DNA of 64,000 nt from Nelumbo lutea (Eukaryota > Streptophyta > Magnoliopsida > Proteales > Nelumbonaceae), in NCBI GenBank assembly GCA_022828595.1, contig JAKGHH010000005.1:52757655-52821654 (forward strand), written 5' to 3'. How positions within the stretch are numbered: position 1 is the first letter of the stretch; every line of letters begins with the position of its first letter. The notes beneath the pieces are model-generated. The model made no database searches, was not told the origin of the DNA, and was given only the letters and a program-made list of their open reading frames with translations. The position numbers and the translations under genes are program-made. This document shows, piece by piece, positions 48,671-61,528 of the stretch.

Positions 48671-49212
48671 TAGGGATGGCAAATTTACCCATTTCCCCGA
48701 TCCCCATGGGGATCTGCCCCAAATGGGGCAAGGATGGGATGATTTTCCCCTCGCGGGGATGGAGATGGGAAAATTTTCATCCCTGCTAGTGGAAACGGGG
48801 CGGGGACAGGGAGAAAACTCCCCGCCCCGTGGGGACCCCAATCCCTGCTTCGTGGGATCCCCACTAATATATATATGTATATATGTATGCATACGTTATA
48901 TATGTAAATATGTAAACATACATCTATATGTTAATTTTTTTAAAAAATATGGTTGAATATGTTTGAATATTTTCTAATACGATTGTAAATGTTAATTATT
49001 TTATTTTTATTTTTTTAAACAAAATAAAAAACAAAAACAAAATGGTTAGCATTATAAAGAATTACGGGGAATGGGGATCCCCGTGGGGATGGGGATGGGG
49101 ATAACCTTGTCCCCATTAGCAGGGACGGGGATGAGGACGGGGGTGGGGATTTTCGCAGGGATGGGAATGGGAAGAGGCTCCCTGCCCCTGCCCCGCCCCG
49201 TTGTCATTCCTA
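48671..49212. mobile_element. hAT-type MITE (542 bp) nested in the old LTR
   Basis: The ends TAGGGATGGCAAATTTACCC and (complement) TAGGAATGACAACGGGGC are flanked by 8-bp repeats GTGACACT (48663-48670) and GTGATACT (49213-49220). Runs of GGGGATGGGG and CCCCGTGGGGA fill both ends. Open frames through these runs are artefacts. Confidence 0.85.
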
Positions 49213-50300
49213 GTGATACTATACCTTGCAGCCAGGGAGAGGTCATTCCCTATCAGGCAATATTATAATCATTATGGGCCGAGAGGTTAAGTATAAGAGA
49301 ACAAGGTTGATTACCTTATGGGTTTTATCTTACCTTAAGTCTATTATCCTTAGGTCTTTATAAGATAGTTGAATTCAATGATCATTTAGGTATAAATCTT
49401 GGACATATATTGAGCCCATAGTGATGTGATTAGGGGTTTACTACGTTTAGTAGTGAATCCGACCAAGCCTTTTCATAGAGGCTAGGCCGAACCCATATGG
49501 ACTTATGTGAGGTCATTGTAGGGTCCCACGCCATGCAAATCATGCCTAAATTGGCCATGTAACATCTTAGGTCATGAACCTTTGAAGTAATGGGCCTAAG
49601 GCCCATAAGTAATAAGATTAAGTAATCTGTCACATGACAAGTTAAGTTGTCATGTGCTCTGGGTCAAATCTTGGTTTGGAAATGGGTATGGAGCACCCAT
49701 CCTCTTAAGAGGATAAGCCTTATTTCTTAATAGAGTCCAGATCTAAAGTAGATCTGGATAATCTCCTAATTTGATTAGGAGAGTGCTCTATAAGGAGATA
49801 AAAGAAGAAGAGGGCAAACCAAACTAGAACTCCACTCTCTTTTGTTCTCTCTTCTTCTCTTTTTGTCTTCCAAGAAACCCTATCATGACCTAACTTTTAA
49901 GAACTGATTAAGATCGGTTTTCTTCTTTGTTTTTGCAACAAAAACTCTGAAGAAAATCTAACTCATTTACCTCATTTGATTCAAATAAGTTGGATCATAG
50001 TTTTAATGAAAATAGTATAGTTGAACTGGTTTACCTACACATTGTGCCATTTTTAGTGGAGGTTGGTTTTATGACTGATTTGGGTGTAAACTTTCACATT
50101 GGGATCTACATAGATGGAATCTGTATCAGGCATACATCTCCCTCTTTGTTTGGTTTCAATTCTGGTGCGGTTCAATGCAAGATCGATCTAGAAATTTCAA
50201 TTTTCAAATTCACCAGGAAATCGGTTTCCATAAGGGTTAGAAAAATTTTTGAAATTTCACCCAACCATCTAGCATGGTTTCTAAACCCTTCCAACAATGG

Positions 50301-51433
50301 TGACATGGTTTAATGGGAGTGGTAGGAAGGGAAGAGGAGAGAGAGTCAAGGAGAATGCAGGGTGGGGGTAATGGAGCAAGGAGAGGCATTCTGACGTGAA
50401 CCGTCTTGCTATATATATATATATAGATAGATATTTATACTTCCAACCTTGGGCCTGGTTGTATTTGCGTATCTTGATACAACCAGTTCATTGTATGCTT
50501 TTCATGAACAAAGGTTTTAAAGGAGAGTACAATGAAGGATTAAAGTATTAGTCTTGGATATTGTATTTGACAATTCAAATACAAATATAGATATATACAA
50601 ATACTCTTTTGAAATATATGGATATAGATGAAAAATGTGGATACAAATACGAATTCCATAAATAATGCATTAAATTTAAAATCAATTATACACAAATAAT
50701 GCATAGATATACAATTTTATTGATAGTGCATCAATCAAGAGTCCAAGACACATAACATAGGTGCATATTATATCTTAATTGTTATATCATTTATTTTCTG
50801 TTTTACTATTTTTACTTTTTTACATCAACAAAAAAGTCAAACAAATATTAAATTCCCAAATGTAAATTAAAATATCAATTAAAAACTTATAGAAATGCAT
50901 AATCTCAATTTAAAATTAATCAAATCTGTTAAAATTTCTAAGATATATATCATATGTAAATTTGTAATTTTGAATTACTAAAATAATTATTTCATTATTA
51001 CTACTTTTGTTTCTATAATTTTTCTAAAATTAGAAACCACTTTTTGATGTAAATGTTGATTAGTAGATTTTATAAATTATATTTAGTATTATATTTTCAA
51101 ATATTTTGTAAACACTTTTATCTTTGTAAATAGTTAATATATATGTTGTTATTTAATTTAATAAAATATTAATTAATCATTTAAATATATATATATATAT
51201 ATTATTAATTTTAAGTACTAAAATAAGTATTCTATTATTAATATTTTATTTGTATAAACTTATTGAGATTAAAATTATCTTTTGATTTTAATGTGAATTT
51301 GATAGATTATTTTTTCCAATAGTTTATAAAATATGGATTTTGAATATTATTCTTATTAATTTTTAGTTGGAATTGTTAAACATAAATATGTATTATTTAT
51401 TTAAATTACATTTAGATAATAAATTTAATAAAA
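50301..51433. other. AT-rich spacer
   Basis: No gene. A short TATATATATATATAGATAGAT tract lies at about 50411. Most of 50560-51430 is AT-rich without long open frames. Confidence 0.4.
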
Positions 51434-51560
51434 GAAGCAAGTTGGCTTAGTGGTTCAAGGGTTGATTTAATATTTAGGCATGCGCTCCATGTAAGATGAC
51501 CTAGGTTCAGATTGTTCCATCCTCATTTTTAATAGAAGGGTGTTGGTCTATCATCCCAAC
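51434..51560 (+). mobile_element. Possible tRNA-derived SINE
   Basis: GGCTTAGTGG (51444-51453) fits the RNA polymerase III A box, and GGTTCAGATT (51504-51513), about 50 bp on, resembles a B box. The sequence between is tRNA-like in character, not in full fold. No poly(A) or target duplication was found, so the 3' end is unknown. Confidence 0.4.
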
Positions 51561-51846
51561 GCTCTGATACACACGATTAACAAGATACATCTCCAATCCT
51601 AATGTGCCTTGTCTGGTTATTGTTTATACTAATATGATACTTATTGCATCTGAAATCTTGAGATACAACTTTTGGGGTGTTCAACAATATGGTTGGCTTT
51701 GTTTTTGAAAACAAACACAACTAACATATTATTAACTATTAATTGTCTAGGTTGGCCACTATGGCAGAAACGGTGCATGCCTAGTGAGTTTGACAAATAA
51801 TTGATCCAATTACAATCCTTGTCCAGTCAAAAAGTATGTTTGTTGG

Positions 51847-52348
51847 TAGGGGTGTCAATGGTATTCGAAAATTCGATTTTGAATTCGATATTTGACATAA
51901 TCAAATCAAATTCAGATATTTAACATAATCAAATCGAATTCGGGTATCCTATTCATATCAGATAGTTAATTGAATTCGAATTCAGATATGACCTTATTTG
52001 ATTTGATAAATATTCAAATTCGGTTGATTATTTAATTCATATATATAATATATAAAATATTTTATATAATTTATATATATAATAATTAAATTATATAAAT
52101 AATTTCTATATTTATATACTTTATATCAATAAAATATTTATTTTATATATTTATTAATTATCTAAAATAATTAATTAATTGAATTCGAATCAAATAAAAT
52201 ATTTGAATACTTAATTGGATTCAAATTCAAATATTAATTTTTAATTTCTATTAAATATCGAATTAAATTCGAATATCAAAATTTTCTAATCATATTCAAA
52301 TTTGAATATTACCTTATTCCATTCGAATTTGATCCATTTACATTCCTA
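51847..52348. mobile_element. hAT-type MITE, 502 bp
   Basis: The ends TAGGGGTGTCAATGG and (complement) TAGGAATGTAAATGG form an inverted repeat. The left flank is TTTGTTGG (51839-51846); the right flank reads TTTATTTATTGG (52349-52360). The uninterrupted paralogue at 42101-42120 reads TTTGTTGGTACTACTG, which shows the empty site. The body is rich in GAATTCGAAT words. Confidence 0.8.
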
Positions 52349-52763
52349 TTTATTTATTGGTACTATTGTAATTGGATTATGCCCGATTATGCTTTGTTCG
52401 CCAAGTTTACGTCCGCTCATGCCTGCACCTGGAGGAGCTGTTGACTACTTGTTAGATTTAGCTCGAGCTTTACCTCATGAGGTGACAGCCATATTAATTA
52501 TAATCAAATTAAATCCCTGAATATGGCTTCCCATCTCATCTCGATTGTTTAAAGAGTGGCACCTACGTACGAGGAGTTGGAGAATAAATGTAATAAGTAG
52601 TATCACTCAACCATTAATATATACCAGTCCATGCCTCTTATTAATTCTTTGTATATTGGATCCTTGCATTTATATTTATGTGACGTTACCAACTGCTTCA
52701 AGGTTCAAACGAGAAAACACAAGGTTCGTTAGTCCATAATTTTATGGGACGTTACCAAGTGCT

Positions 52764-52811
52764 TCAAGGTATATGACCACCTCCACCTCCAGATCCAGAT
52801 CCAGACCCATA
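52764..52811 (-). pseudogene. Glycine-rich protein gene, last codons only (GRP-c)
   Basis: About 14 codons remain: SGSGSGGGGGHIP and TGA, preceded on the other side by the shared 3' untranslated words. The rest of the gene is deleted. Confidence 0.55.
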
Positions 52812-55800
52812 ATTTTTATGGGATGGTGGCAGCACATTGTTTTGACTTTTGGATGTATCTCCGTCATTTGTGCTTTGTAGATAAGTATTGTCTCCCACAT
52901 CCACATTTTGACGAACACATTACATGACTCTAATGACTAGTGATGGCAGTGGCTACAAAGATTATGTCCAATAAGGAGAAAGAAGGATATCCATAGATAT
53001 CACGACTCCCGTTTCAACACGTTTATGAGCTTCATCCAGTTATACAGGAGGAAGAAAAAGCACATAAAATTGAGTCCAACTGGTCGGCAGCTGAGTTTTC
53101 CCTTCTTTACTCTGTTGACTGAGAGCTCGTTGTTAGCAACTTCAGGTCTTCCAGTCTATTCAAATGAGTGAGATTGGCTGAGTTTTCACATGGTTCCTCT
53201 GGTTTACTCAAATCCAGTGTTCTGGCCAAAGTAGTTGCACCTACCTTGGCTGGGACTACCTCGGTTCGACAGCAGTTGAATGTAAGAGGAAAATAAAAGA
53301 GAAAAGGTGCCACGTCAATGGCATGGACCAAACCAGCCACAATTTTGGTTCCAAGCCTAGCCTGGATAAAAATCAATATTTATTTAGCCTGGGTGGGATA
53401 TCATTCTCAAGTTGTTTCGTTAGTTGTCCCTTCAGCCAATCTCATCCACAAGATCTCTCCATTACCCCGAAAAAAAAAGGGTAAATAAATATAAAGACCT
53501 CCTCTACTATGCGCCAATGACAATTATCCTTCTGAATGGGCCCCGCGTAATGAATATTCCAACATAAAGTCAGACCCAAGGCCTGGCCCATGAACAGGTC
53601 TAATGAAAATTATCTTCTTGAACCTTCGTTTGCGATAAACCCTCTAGAATTTTCACTTTGTGACAAATACCTCATAATTGTTAAGTAAACGGCAAAATTT
53701 ATTAAATTACCAAAATACTCACCTGAATTATCCATATTTTCTTTTTCTCACCCGTTTCTCTTAAACCCTAATTGACTCAAAAATACTTTCATATTCTCCA
53801 AATGAAACCAGATGAAATAACAAGAATCATTTTACTGATATAGAATAATAAGTTTCTTTAAATTCTTATTTCATTTCACTGATATGAATGTCTCTCTTCA
53901 TCTTAAAATATAAAAATTATTCATTCTTTTTTCTAATAAATTTAGAAAATCAAATAAAACATTAAATTTAAATTTATCAAAAACAAATCCTACCATTTCA
54001 TTTGAATATTGAGTCTAACCAGAAATCTATAAGTATCTATTAGAGCAGCCGCGGGACTTCAATATTATATTTAGAAAATTAATTAAATCATAAAATGTTC
54101 AAATAAATAAGAACAAAGTAGTTTGAGGATTTGAAAAATTTTAAACATCTGAATGAGAATCTTATTTGAAGTTAACTAACAGAACTTTATTTGAAGTTAA
54201 ATATGATAGATGAGTCCCAACTCCCAAGTGTATGGAGTTGATGTGGTGTATCATGATTGCCCCAGTATTAATAATTAATTAAGGGTAGAAATGTCGAGTA
54301 GTCAACTTGAGGTGGTCGAAGCGGCTATGGACATGGTGCATCAACTTCACTACACGAATAAACCACGTGTAGCAATCGCCAGTATGCCAACTGGCAAGAC
54401 CATTAAAGTTTTAAGATCATCAGAAATTAGTGGGATATGTTTACCATATTAAAACTGTTTATGTGAATCCAGGATGTGCCGAGTGAGCTCATCTGTATTT
54501 GATAAATGACAAATGAGAACTAGATAATAGATCCGGGGTGTGGGCTCGGAGCCTTAGGGCCCAATACTGATTTTCCTTTTTTTTTTGTCTATGTTTTCTA
54601 AAATCTAGATCCCATAATGGAGTTGATTTGGTCCTCACAAAACCACCTCAGCCCGTCTTCATTGTACATATCTCATTAAGTACAGAGATATTCTTAATGC
54701 ACGGCTGAAAAAAAGTTGTGACAACAGTTTAATGCAGACAACATCTGAATTTATATCCAATATGGCAACCTGTCATCTATCTTCATTTCGGTTTAATGTG
54801 TGCATCTCCTTGTAAGAATTCGCATGGATGCCTGCAGAGCGCGCCCCACGGGCACCCCACATCATATCCAAATGTGTATTGAAGATATCTCCCAAAAACA
54901 AGTATGGGAGATATTCCCAATAGACACTGAGATGTGCATGTGAGGCATCATGCACCAATATGAACTCCCCTCATAATATAAATATAGTGTTAATCTTAAA
55001 TATTGTGTTTTTATCCAAATTATAAATTTTTCAACGGATTTTTAGTCTAATCTATTAATAGTCCCCCTATTAACCATATAGACCACATCCTACGGGTAAG
55101 ATTTCAGTCCACCCCTAAAAAATCCTATCTCCATGTAAGGGTGGACTGAACCATAAAAACCCCTAAATTCTAAACTTGTTTCCGGTGGTGGTTGGGTTGG
55201 TACATAAACCGGATTGTCTAGTGGAGATGCGGATTTGAATCTCGCTACTATATTATTGTACTGTTTCAGAAAGAAAAAATAAACAAATAAATATGACCCC
55301 TATTCAGGCATATACCAAAAAAAACATTTTTTTTTCAGACTCAACGAGTCAAATTAAGTAACTATTCACAATTACCTTAGCCAAATGACTGACCTAGAAG
55401 AGTAGATAAAAACTATGCCCATTCAATTAGTCTGGACATAGATTTATTATTATAATTTGGGTTTTTTATCGGCCCGTATCAGCTGATACGTATCATATTT
55501 TAGGGATCGGTATGAGAAACACTACAAAATCATTTGTATCATATTGATCCCGTATCGTGGGCATATTGGACTTCTATCGGGATGTATTGGGGTGTACTGG
55601 AACTGTATCATAAACTTAGCGAAATATATTTACGGATACAATATGATTTACTATAGGCAAAAAATGAATTAAAATTGTTTGAAAAAATGTTTGTTTCTAA
55701 TTTTCTTCAAAAACCTTTTTCTCTTCCAAACTCATTAAATCATCCCTATACATTCTTCGATTGTAAAATCTTTAAAAAAACCAAAAATAACCTTCAAAAC

Positions 55801-56496
55801 TCAGGATTTTTGAATTGTAAAATTTCTCCCAAACCTTCTTTAACTGCATGTGCTTTTGACTCTCTCTCTCTCTCTTCTAACAAACCAAAGTAGAGGAGAC
55901 CGAAACAAAGAGAGTATTGCTTTTGTTTTCAAAAAAACAAAATCATATTGTTTTTTACTGGTATGACAGTTGTTTTTATTGGCATGGCAGTTTTTTTTCC
56001 AAAAACAAAACCAAACAAGTTGAAAATGGCTACCAAGTAACAATTAAGAAACGTGGATGAATCCACCATTTGCCCGATTTCTCAAGGCTTATGTTTTGAA
56101 ACCAAACAACAAAAATCCAAAAAAAAAAGTAGCATAACACAATTCCTTCTTAAGACCTCCAGCCATTTAGCCAACCTACGGATCTAAAACCAACAAAAAT
56201 AAATATATAAATAAATAAAACAAATCCTTCAATTCATCAAATTGAACTGTTGAATCATCAAACAATTTGACCTAGAAATCAGAAAATTTGACTTATATAT
56301 ATTGCTTCATGGGCTACAACAACCCAACAAAAAAAACTTGAAAATACATTCCAACACAAACCCTTTCGGCCTTTATCCAAAATCAATGCTCTGCAGCGTA
56401 TCATAATAAAACACGTCAATGCTTTTTATTCGTAATTTAGATTGAGTAAGAAAATTACCAAAAAGACTCATGCACCCTTTCAATTATTTTCATTAT
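52812..56496. other. Long intergenic spacer
   Basis: No gene that I can support. An 89-codon minus-strand frame (53107-53376) has no recognised domain. A stretch around 55440-55620 is built of GTATC/GATAC words (CGTATCAGCTGATACGTATC). A tRNA-like B-box phrase GGATTTGAATCTCGC at about 55230 lacks an A box. A (TC)n run occurs near 55861. Confidence 0.35.
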
Positions 56497-56764
56497 GGCT
56501 GTGTTTGGTTGCAGTGCAAATTTATTTGCACTAGTACAAATGCATGGGAGTGTAGATGTAAAAAATGCAAATTCTTGTTTAATTTTATTTGGGATTTTAC
56601 TTTATTCTGCTTCATCATGTCTTAACTTACTTCATTTGTACTGAAATCAAACAAAATAAGTTAAAATTTGAAACAAAAATAGGTCAGAATTTACACTCAA
56701 ATCATTTGCACTGTTATGGTTTTGCATCAGTACAAATTTATTTACATTGCAACTAAACACAACC
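56497..56764. mobile_element. Tourist-like MITE, 268 bp
   Basis: The ends GGCTGTGTTTGGTTGCAGTG and (complement) GGTTGTGTTTAGTTGCAATG remain paired for about 34 bp; flanked by TAT on both sides (56494-56496 and 56765-56767). Confidence 0.85.
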
Positions 56765-57339
56765 TATATTTCATATTATTTTCAATTTTTTATTTTAATT
56801 TGGAGTTCAATTATAATGCATTCATTGATATTAACTGACTTAAATCCAGATTTCAACCAATAATGTTAAAATGTCTTACTTTTCATTGATTTACATTTCA
56901 CAAAATATACCTACGTTTAACAAACCAAATATATTTTGATGTTTAATAAGACATGAACCAAAGATATTGGTAGGGAAGGCAAATTCTACCCTACCCAATA
57001 GGTACCTGCACCTAACCATCCGATAAGGAGGGTTTTTTCAGTGTATGGTGTTAGGTTAACCTAAACTCCCCCCCCCCTCCCCCAACCTGCATATTGTTAA
57101 AAGGCATGTGAATTTACATATATTAAATTTTAAATTTAATAATATTTTGAATTTTATGTGAAGAATAATTGATATTTTATGTATTTCCTACATGTTTTAA
57201 TCAAATAAATGGAAATATTGATGTTTATGCTATGCGTCTGGACCCAACTTGCCAATCCGATCTGCCCCGCTTTCAAATGTAGGGAGGGTAAGTAGGGTGT
57301 TGGGAGAGTTTGGATTTTGAAAATATGTTTTATAAAGAA
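56765..57339. other. Spacer
   Basis: No gene. A C-run CCCCCCCCCTCCCCC (about 57068-57083) stands out; the rest is AT-rich. Confidence 0.4.
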
Positions 57340-60300
57340 TATGGGTAAAGAGATCCAAAGAGGTGGATGGGGTTTAGAATTTATGAAAACCCTTCTCTAA
57401 TTCACCATAGAGAAATAGCAGGAGCATTAGCAGATCATTTTAGGAGCATATATGGAAGGCCATTGAATAATAGGATATGGTTGGAGGGCTTGGATTGGCC
57501 AACACTGAAGAGAGGAGGGATTGGTTGGAGAAGAAATTTGAGTTGGAAGAAATAAAAGAGGCAGTATTTTCAATGGATAGATCAAATGCACTAGGCCCAG
57601 ATGGTTTTACAATGGTTTTCTATCAGGATTGCTGGGAGATCGTAAAGGAGGACATACTGTTGATATTTGATGAATTCCATACCAAATGAGTGATTAAGTC
57701 GGGACTAAACTCCACATTCATTGTTTTAGTTCCCAAGAAAAGTGAGGCAAGCCACCCAAAGGACTACATGCCGATTAGTCTAGTTAACACCCTTTATAAG
57801 ATCATCACGAAGGTGCTGTCAATTAGAATCAGAAAGGTGCTACCATCTATCATCTCGAACAATCAATGAGCTTTTGTGAAAGGGAGACAAATAATAGATC
57901 AGATACTAGTAGCAAATGAGAGTTTAGAGGATTACAAGAGATCTGGGAGAGGATGAGTGGTTTGCAAACTAGATCTAGAAAAGGCTTATGATATGGTTGA
58001 TTGGTCCTTTCTATTGGAGGTGATGATGAACTTTGGGTTTGGAGATATCTAATGCAATTGGGTGATGGGATGCATTAAGGATTGTCACTATTCTATCTTG
58101 GTGAGCGGGACAATGGTGGATTATTTCCCAGCTTTGAGGGGGATCAGACAAGGAGATCCTCTATCCCCCTTTTTGTTCACATTAGTAGCTGAAGTGCTAG
58201 GGGGTTTGATATCTAAAGCAAACTCCAGGAAGCTTATAAGAGGGTGGAGAGTTGGAAGGGATAATGTACCACTTACACATCTACAATTTGCAGAAGATAC
58301 GATTTTGTTTTGCGAAGGTGAGGATGTCAATTGGATTAAAAATTTGAAACTCTCTATACAGCTCTTTGAACAAATGTCAAATCTTAGGGTGCATTTTGAA
58401 AAAAGTTGTATAGTTGGAGTCAATATGGGGGAAGGGGAGATGGGGGAGTTTGTAGATATTTTGGGATGTGCAGTATCTAATTGGTCATTAAACTACCTGG
58501 GCCTACCTTTGGGAGATAATCCTCAAAGAGATGATTTCTAGGCCCCTGTTGTGAAGAGATTGGAAAACAGACTGGCCAATTGGAAAAGAAATTATTTGCC
58601 CCTTGAAGAGAGAATCACCCTAATTAGGTCTACGTTGGCTAACCTTCTTGTATATTTTTTGTCAGTTTTTAGGATATCGGTGAAGGTGGCTAATAGGTTG
58701 GAAAAACTAATGACGGATTTTCTGTGGGAGCCGGGGGAGGAGAAGAGGGACCATAGGGTCAAATGGGAGGTGGTTTGTAGAGCGAAAGAGGAGGGAGGAT
58801 TGGGTATTGGTAATATTAGGACTAGGAACCTGGAACTGCTAGGAAAATGGTTATGGAGATTCTCACTAGAGAAAGATAGGTTGTGGGTTAAGGTGGTGGG
58901 AAGTATACATGGACTGACAGATAGTGGTTGGGATTCAGGAATTCTAGCAAGGGCCACAAGAGCTTCCCCTTGGAGAGCCATTCAAGCCATATTGCCTTTA
59001 TTCTCTTTATGGATCAGGTATGACTTGCATTCTGGTACCCTTATCAAATTTTGGGAACAAGTCTGGGTTGGGGACTTCCCTCAAAAAGATCAATTTCTAG
59101 GCCTTTTTGTTTTGTCCTCCCTCAAGAATGAACCAATTTCTTTCTTTACTGCTCCTTCTAATTCACCCTCTAGGTTTGGTTGGAACCTAAGCTAGAGAAT
59201 AGGTGTTAGGGACACAAAGATTGCCTGTACCATAGCCTTACTTTCTATCCTTGAAGGGGTCTTTATTGATCCATCTAAAGCAGATTGCAGAATCTGGACA
59301 CTCACTCCCTCGGGCTCTTATACTTTTGCCTCATTTTTCAAAGCACTATTACCCTCTCATCCTGCTGTCTTTTCTTTTCCTGTTAAAGAAGTGTGGTGTC
59401 AACCTATACCTCCTAAGGTTGGAAGTTTTTGTTAGGAAGCCTTCCTGGGAAGAGTTAATACAGGGGATCTATTCCAAAGGAAAAGACCTAACAGTTGTTT
59501 GTCTCCTCATTGATGTATTCTCTATAAGTCTGATGGTGAATCCGAATATCACTTGCTAATTTCTTGTCGGTTTGTTAAAGTTATTTAGGTATGGTTTACT
59601 TCTTTGTGTGGATGCAGGTGGACCCCCCCCCCCCTTTGAGTGTTCAAAGCTTGTTTTCTTCTATGCCTAATTGGCCAACTAAAAGGGCTAAAATCATGTG
59701 GAAGTGTGGTAGAGCTGCAGTATGTTGGACAGTGTGGGAGGAGAGGAATTCAAGGATCTTCTCAAGTAAAGGGAGAGGTATGGAAGAATTTATAGAGAAC
59801 ATTCACAATAGAATGACACAATGGTTGAGAACATTGGAGCTGTTCAAAGTGTTTTCAGTTGATGAGTTGTTAAGGAATTGGAAGGAGATTGCAGATTCAG
59901 GCCTATGTAGAAAGTTATTAAAAGTTTGTTGGAGTCCTCTACCTATTGGATTCACCAAACTGAATTTTGATGGTAGCAGCATAGGCAACCCAGGGCCTTC
60001 GGGAATTGGAGGTGTGATAAGGGATGGAACAGGGAACATGTTAGCCATGTACTCTGGGCTGATTGGGGTGGGAGATTCATTGAAGGCTGAAATTCTTGGA
60101 GCTATCGAAGGAATTTAAAGGGTCAAGGAAATGAAGATCAAAAAGGTGATTATAGAAGGTGATTCTGCAATGGTGGTGAAATGACTAACAGAGGACAGTG
60201 CTATGATGTGAAAATACAGCAATGAAAAGAGAAAATGTAAATGGTTAACCAGGGAAATGAAAATTCAATGTAATTGGATAAAGAGAAATGCAAATGCATT

Positions 60301-60475
60301 GGCTGATGGTCTAACTAGGCAAGGCGTAAATACATACACATTATTGTGGGCTGTTTTGTAACCACTACAAGATCAGAAAGTTCTTGGGTAACTTGAGTTA
60401 AGACCTTTTAGCTCCGTCTCGTTGTAATCTTGTTCTTATCATTAATAAAATTTCACTGTTACTGATAAAAAAAAT
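57340..60475 (+). mobile_element. L1-type LINE, 5' truncated, degenerate
   Basis: Reverse transcriptase, zf-RVT-like and RNase H regions in order on the plus strand, then an A-rich 3' end (ATAAAATTTCACTG, then GATAAAAAAAATATA at 60463). ORF1 and the endonuclease domain are absent, as expected of 5' truncation. The left border is approximate and no target duplication was matched. Confidence 0.88.
57367..60361 (+). pseudogene. LINE ORF2 remnant: RT and RNase H
   Basis: Pieces in order: LADHFRSIYGRP (57430), SNALGPDGFTMVFYQDCW (57580), PKKSEASHPKDYMPISLVN, FVKGRQIIDQILVANESLE, CKLDLEKAYDMVDWSFLLEV (the palm Asp), GIRQGDPLSPFLFTLVAEV (58140-58200), QFAEDTILF where FADD is usual (58285), then thumb and connector (58551-59195), a broken zinc finger (about 59500-59570) and an RNase H with LNFDGSSIGNPGPSGIGGV (59965) and EGDSAMVVK. 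Stops at about 57687, 57867, 57956, 58050, 58539 and 59194, plus frameshifts. A plant L1-clade element with a C-terminal RNase H. Glu in place of the first catalytic Asp would impair activity. Confidence 0.9.
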
Positions 60476-61528
60476 ATATTTCCATCCCTAAATATTGGTT
60501 GCTGGCAAATTTGAAATAGTGCCTCCAAACTTCAAAGTGGTTTGCTCTCTGAACAATCTTTTCCAATGTTCGCCCCCTGTTAGGCAAATTCGCATCACAC
60601 GCATAAAAACGAAAATGAAATGGTTGCATGTCCAATCATCACTTTTTGACTTGTGAAGCTAAAGATAGACTCCAGCTTTTCAGTTTTTGTAAAGTAAGAA
60701 CGGGAAGAAATATACAAGAACACAGATCGATGGGATACCGATATTACAAGATGAGTTGGGCATTATCGCTAGAGACGTTTGGATTAGGCTTCTTTGATTA
60801 CATTCATCGTGCCACAGAACGGACTTCGTTCTTCTGGCAACGACCTATCTCAATCTTTGCTAGCTAGCTACCCACCATCCATTAGGTTGCATGATCAGAA
60901 CAAAGAAATTTCCTGGGACTCTGTTTCGACATTAGAGCTAAGCAATTAAAATATTCAATATCAGCTCGCAAGAAAACAGAAGAGTATATTCCTCCGGTCT
61001 GGAAGTATACGATCTAATGGATTTATAATTAGCCCAAGTTCTCATTGACTCATCGAGTTTGAAAAACTTTTTCTGTAGAATGTACTACCGGGATCAAGTA
61101 GAACTAAATTCAAATTATACTTTGTAACCTTAGAACCATGTTTGAATTGCATGTAACCAACTTGTCCCTGCCTCAGTGCCTCACTAATCAAAATCTTTTT
61201 TCTATCGCTTCCTGTATTCATATTGTCCACAAAGTCACTGACACCTCTTAAGAGATCAAAAGTGGAATACCCAGTATATATATGAATCGATCGACAACCT
61301 GAATGCCTCACATCTCGTTCATTGTTGATTTTACGATCTGTTGTTTGGCTCCACTAAATACGATTCCGGCCAGAAAATAAAGGATACTTTACCATATTTT
61401 TTTATTAATTGTTAGTCATACGTAGGCAACTCTAAAATATATTATTGATTTTAATTACCAGGTACCATATACAAAATTAGTGCTCAAACTCAAAAAAGAT
61501 GGAATTTAATTTGTAGACAGATTTTGGC
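60476..61528. other. Spacer with two unassigned open frames
   Basis: An 89-codon minus-strand frame (61042-61311, with RGVSDFVDNMNTGSDRKK and EALRQGQVGYMQFKHGS) has gene-like composition but no family I recognise; a plus-strand frame at 60628-60867 is similar. No splice structure, promoter or homology can be argued from the sequence. Confidence 0.3.

Larger units (their letters stand above)
47492..50300 (+). mobile_element. Old Copia LTR related to the element at 3100, with nested MITEs
   Basis: Starts TGTTAGACAATGTATGCCCT, matching the Copia LTR start. Shared blocks with the complement of 3100-4939 include TATGCCAATCAGTGAGATCC, TTTGAGAATTC, GAGTGGATGATCA, GGTCCCACGCCAT and the part near 50060-50180 (GGATCT, CAGGYATA, TTTTGG). 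It holds two later insertions (48070-48521 and 48671-49212). The sequence after about 50295 (AACAATGGTGACATGG) vaguely resembles a primer binding site, so it may be a truncated element rather than a solo LTR. The right end is approximate. Confidence 0.75.
51741..52811. repeat. Segmental duplication, copy 2 (with GRP-c)
   Basis: Matches 42001-43030 as described there, interrupted by the hAT element 51847-52348. It lacks the part equivalent to 42690-42940, which copies 1 and 3 (61530 on) keep. Confidence 0.75.

Noticed and set aside
48663..49268. Pro/Gly-rich frames on both strands
   Set aside because: They run through the GGGGATGGGG repeats of the hAT MITE.
53107..53376. 89-codon minus-strand frame as a gene
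   Set aside because: No recognisable domain, no introns or promoter pattern; length is within chance.
55190..55300. tRNA gene or SINE around GGATTTGAATCTCGC
   Set aside because: Only a B-box-like phrase; no A box at proper spacing and no cloverleaf.
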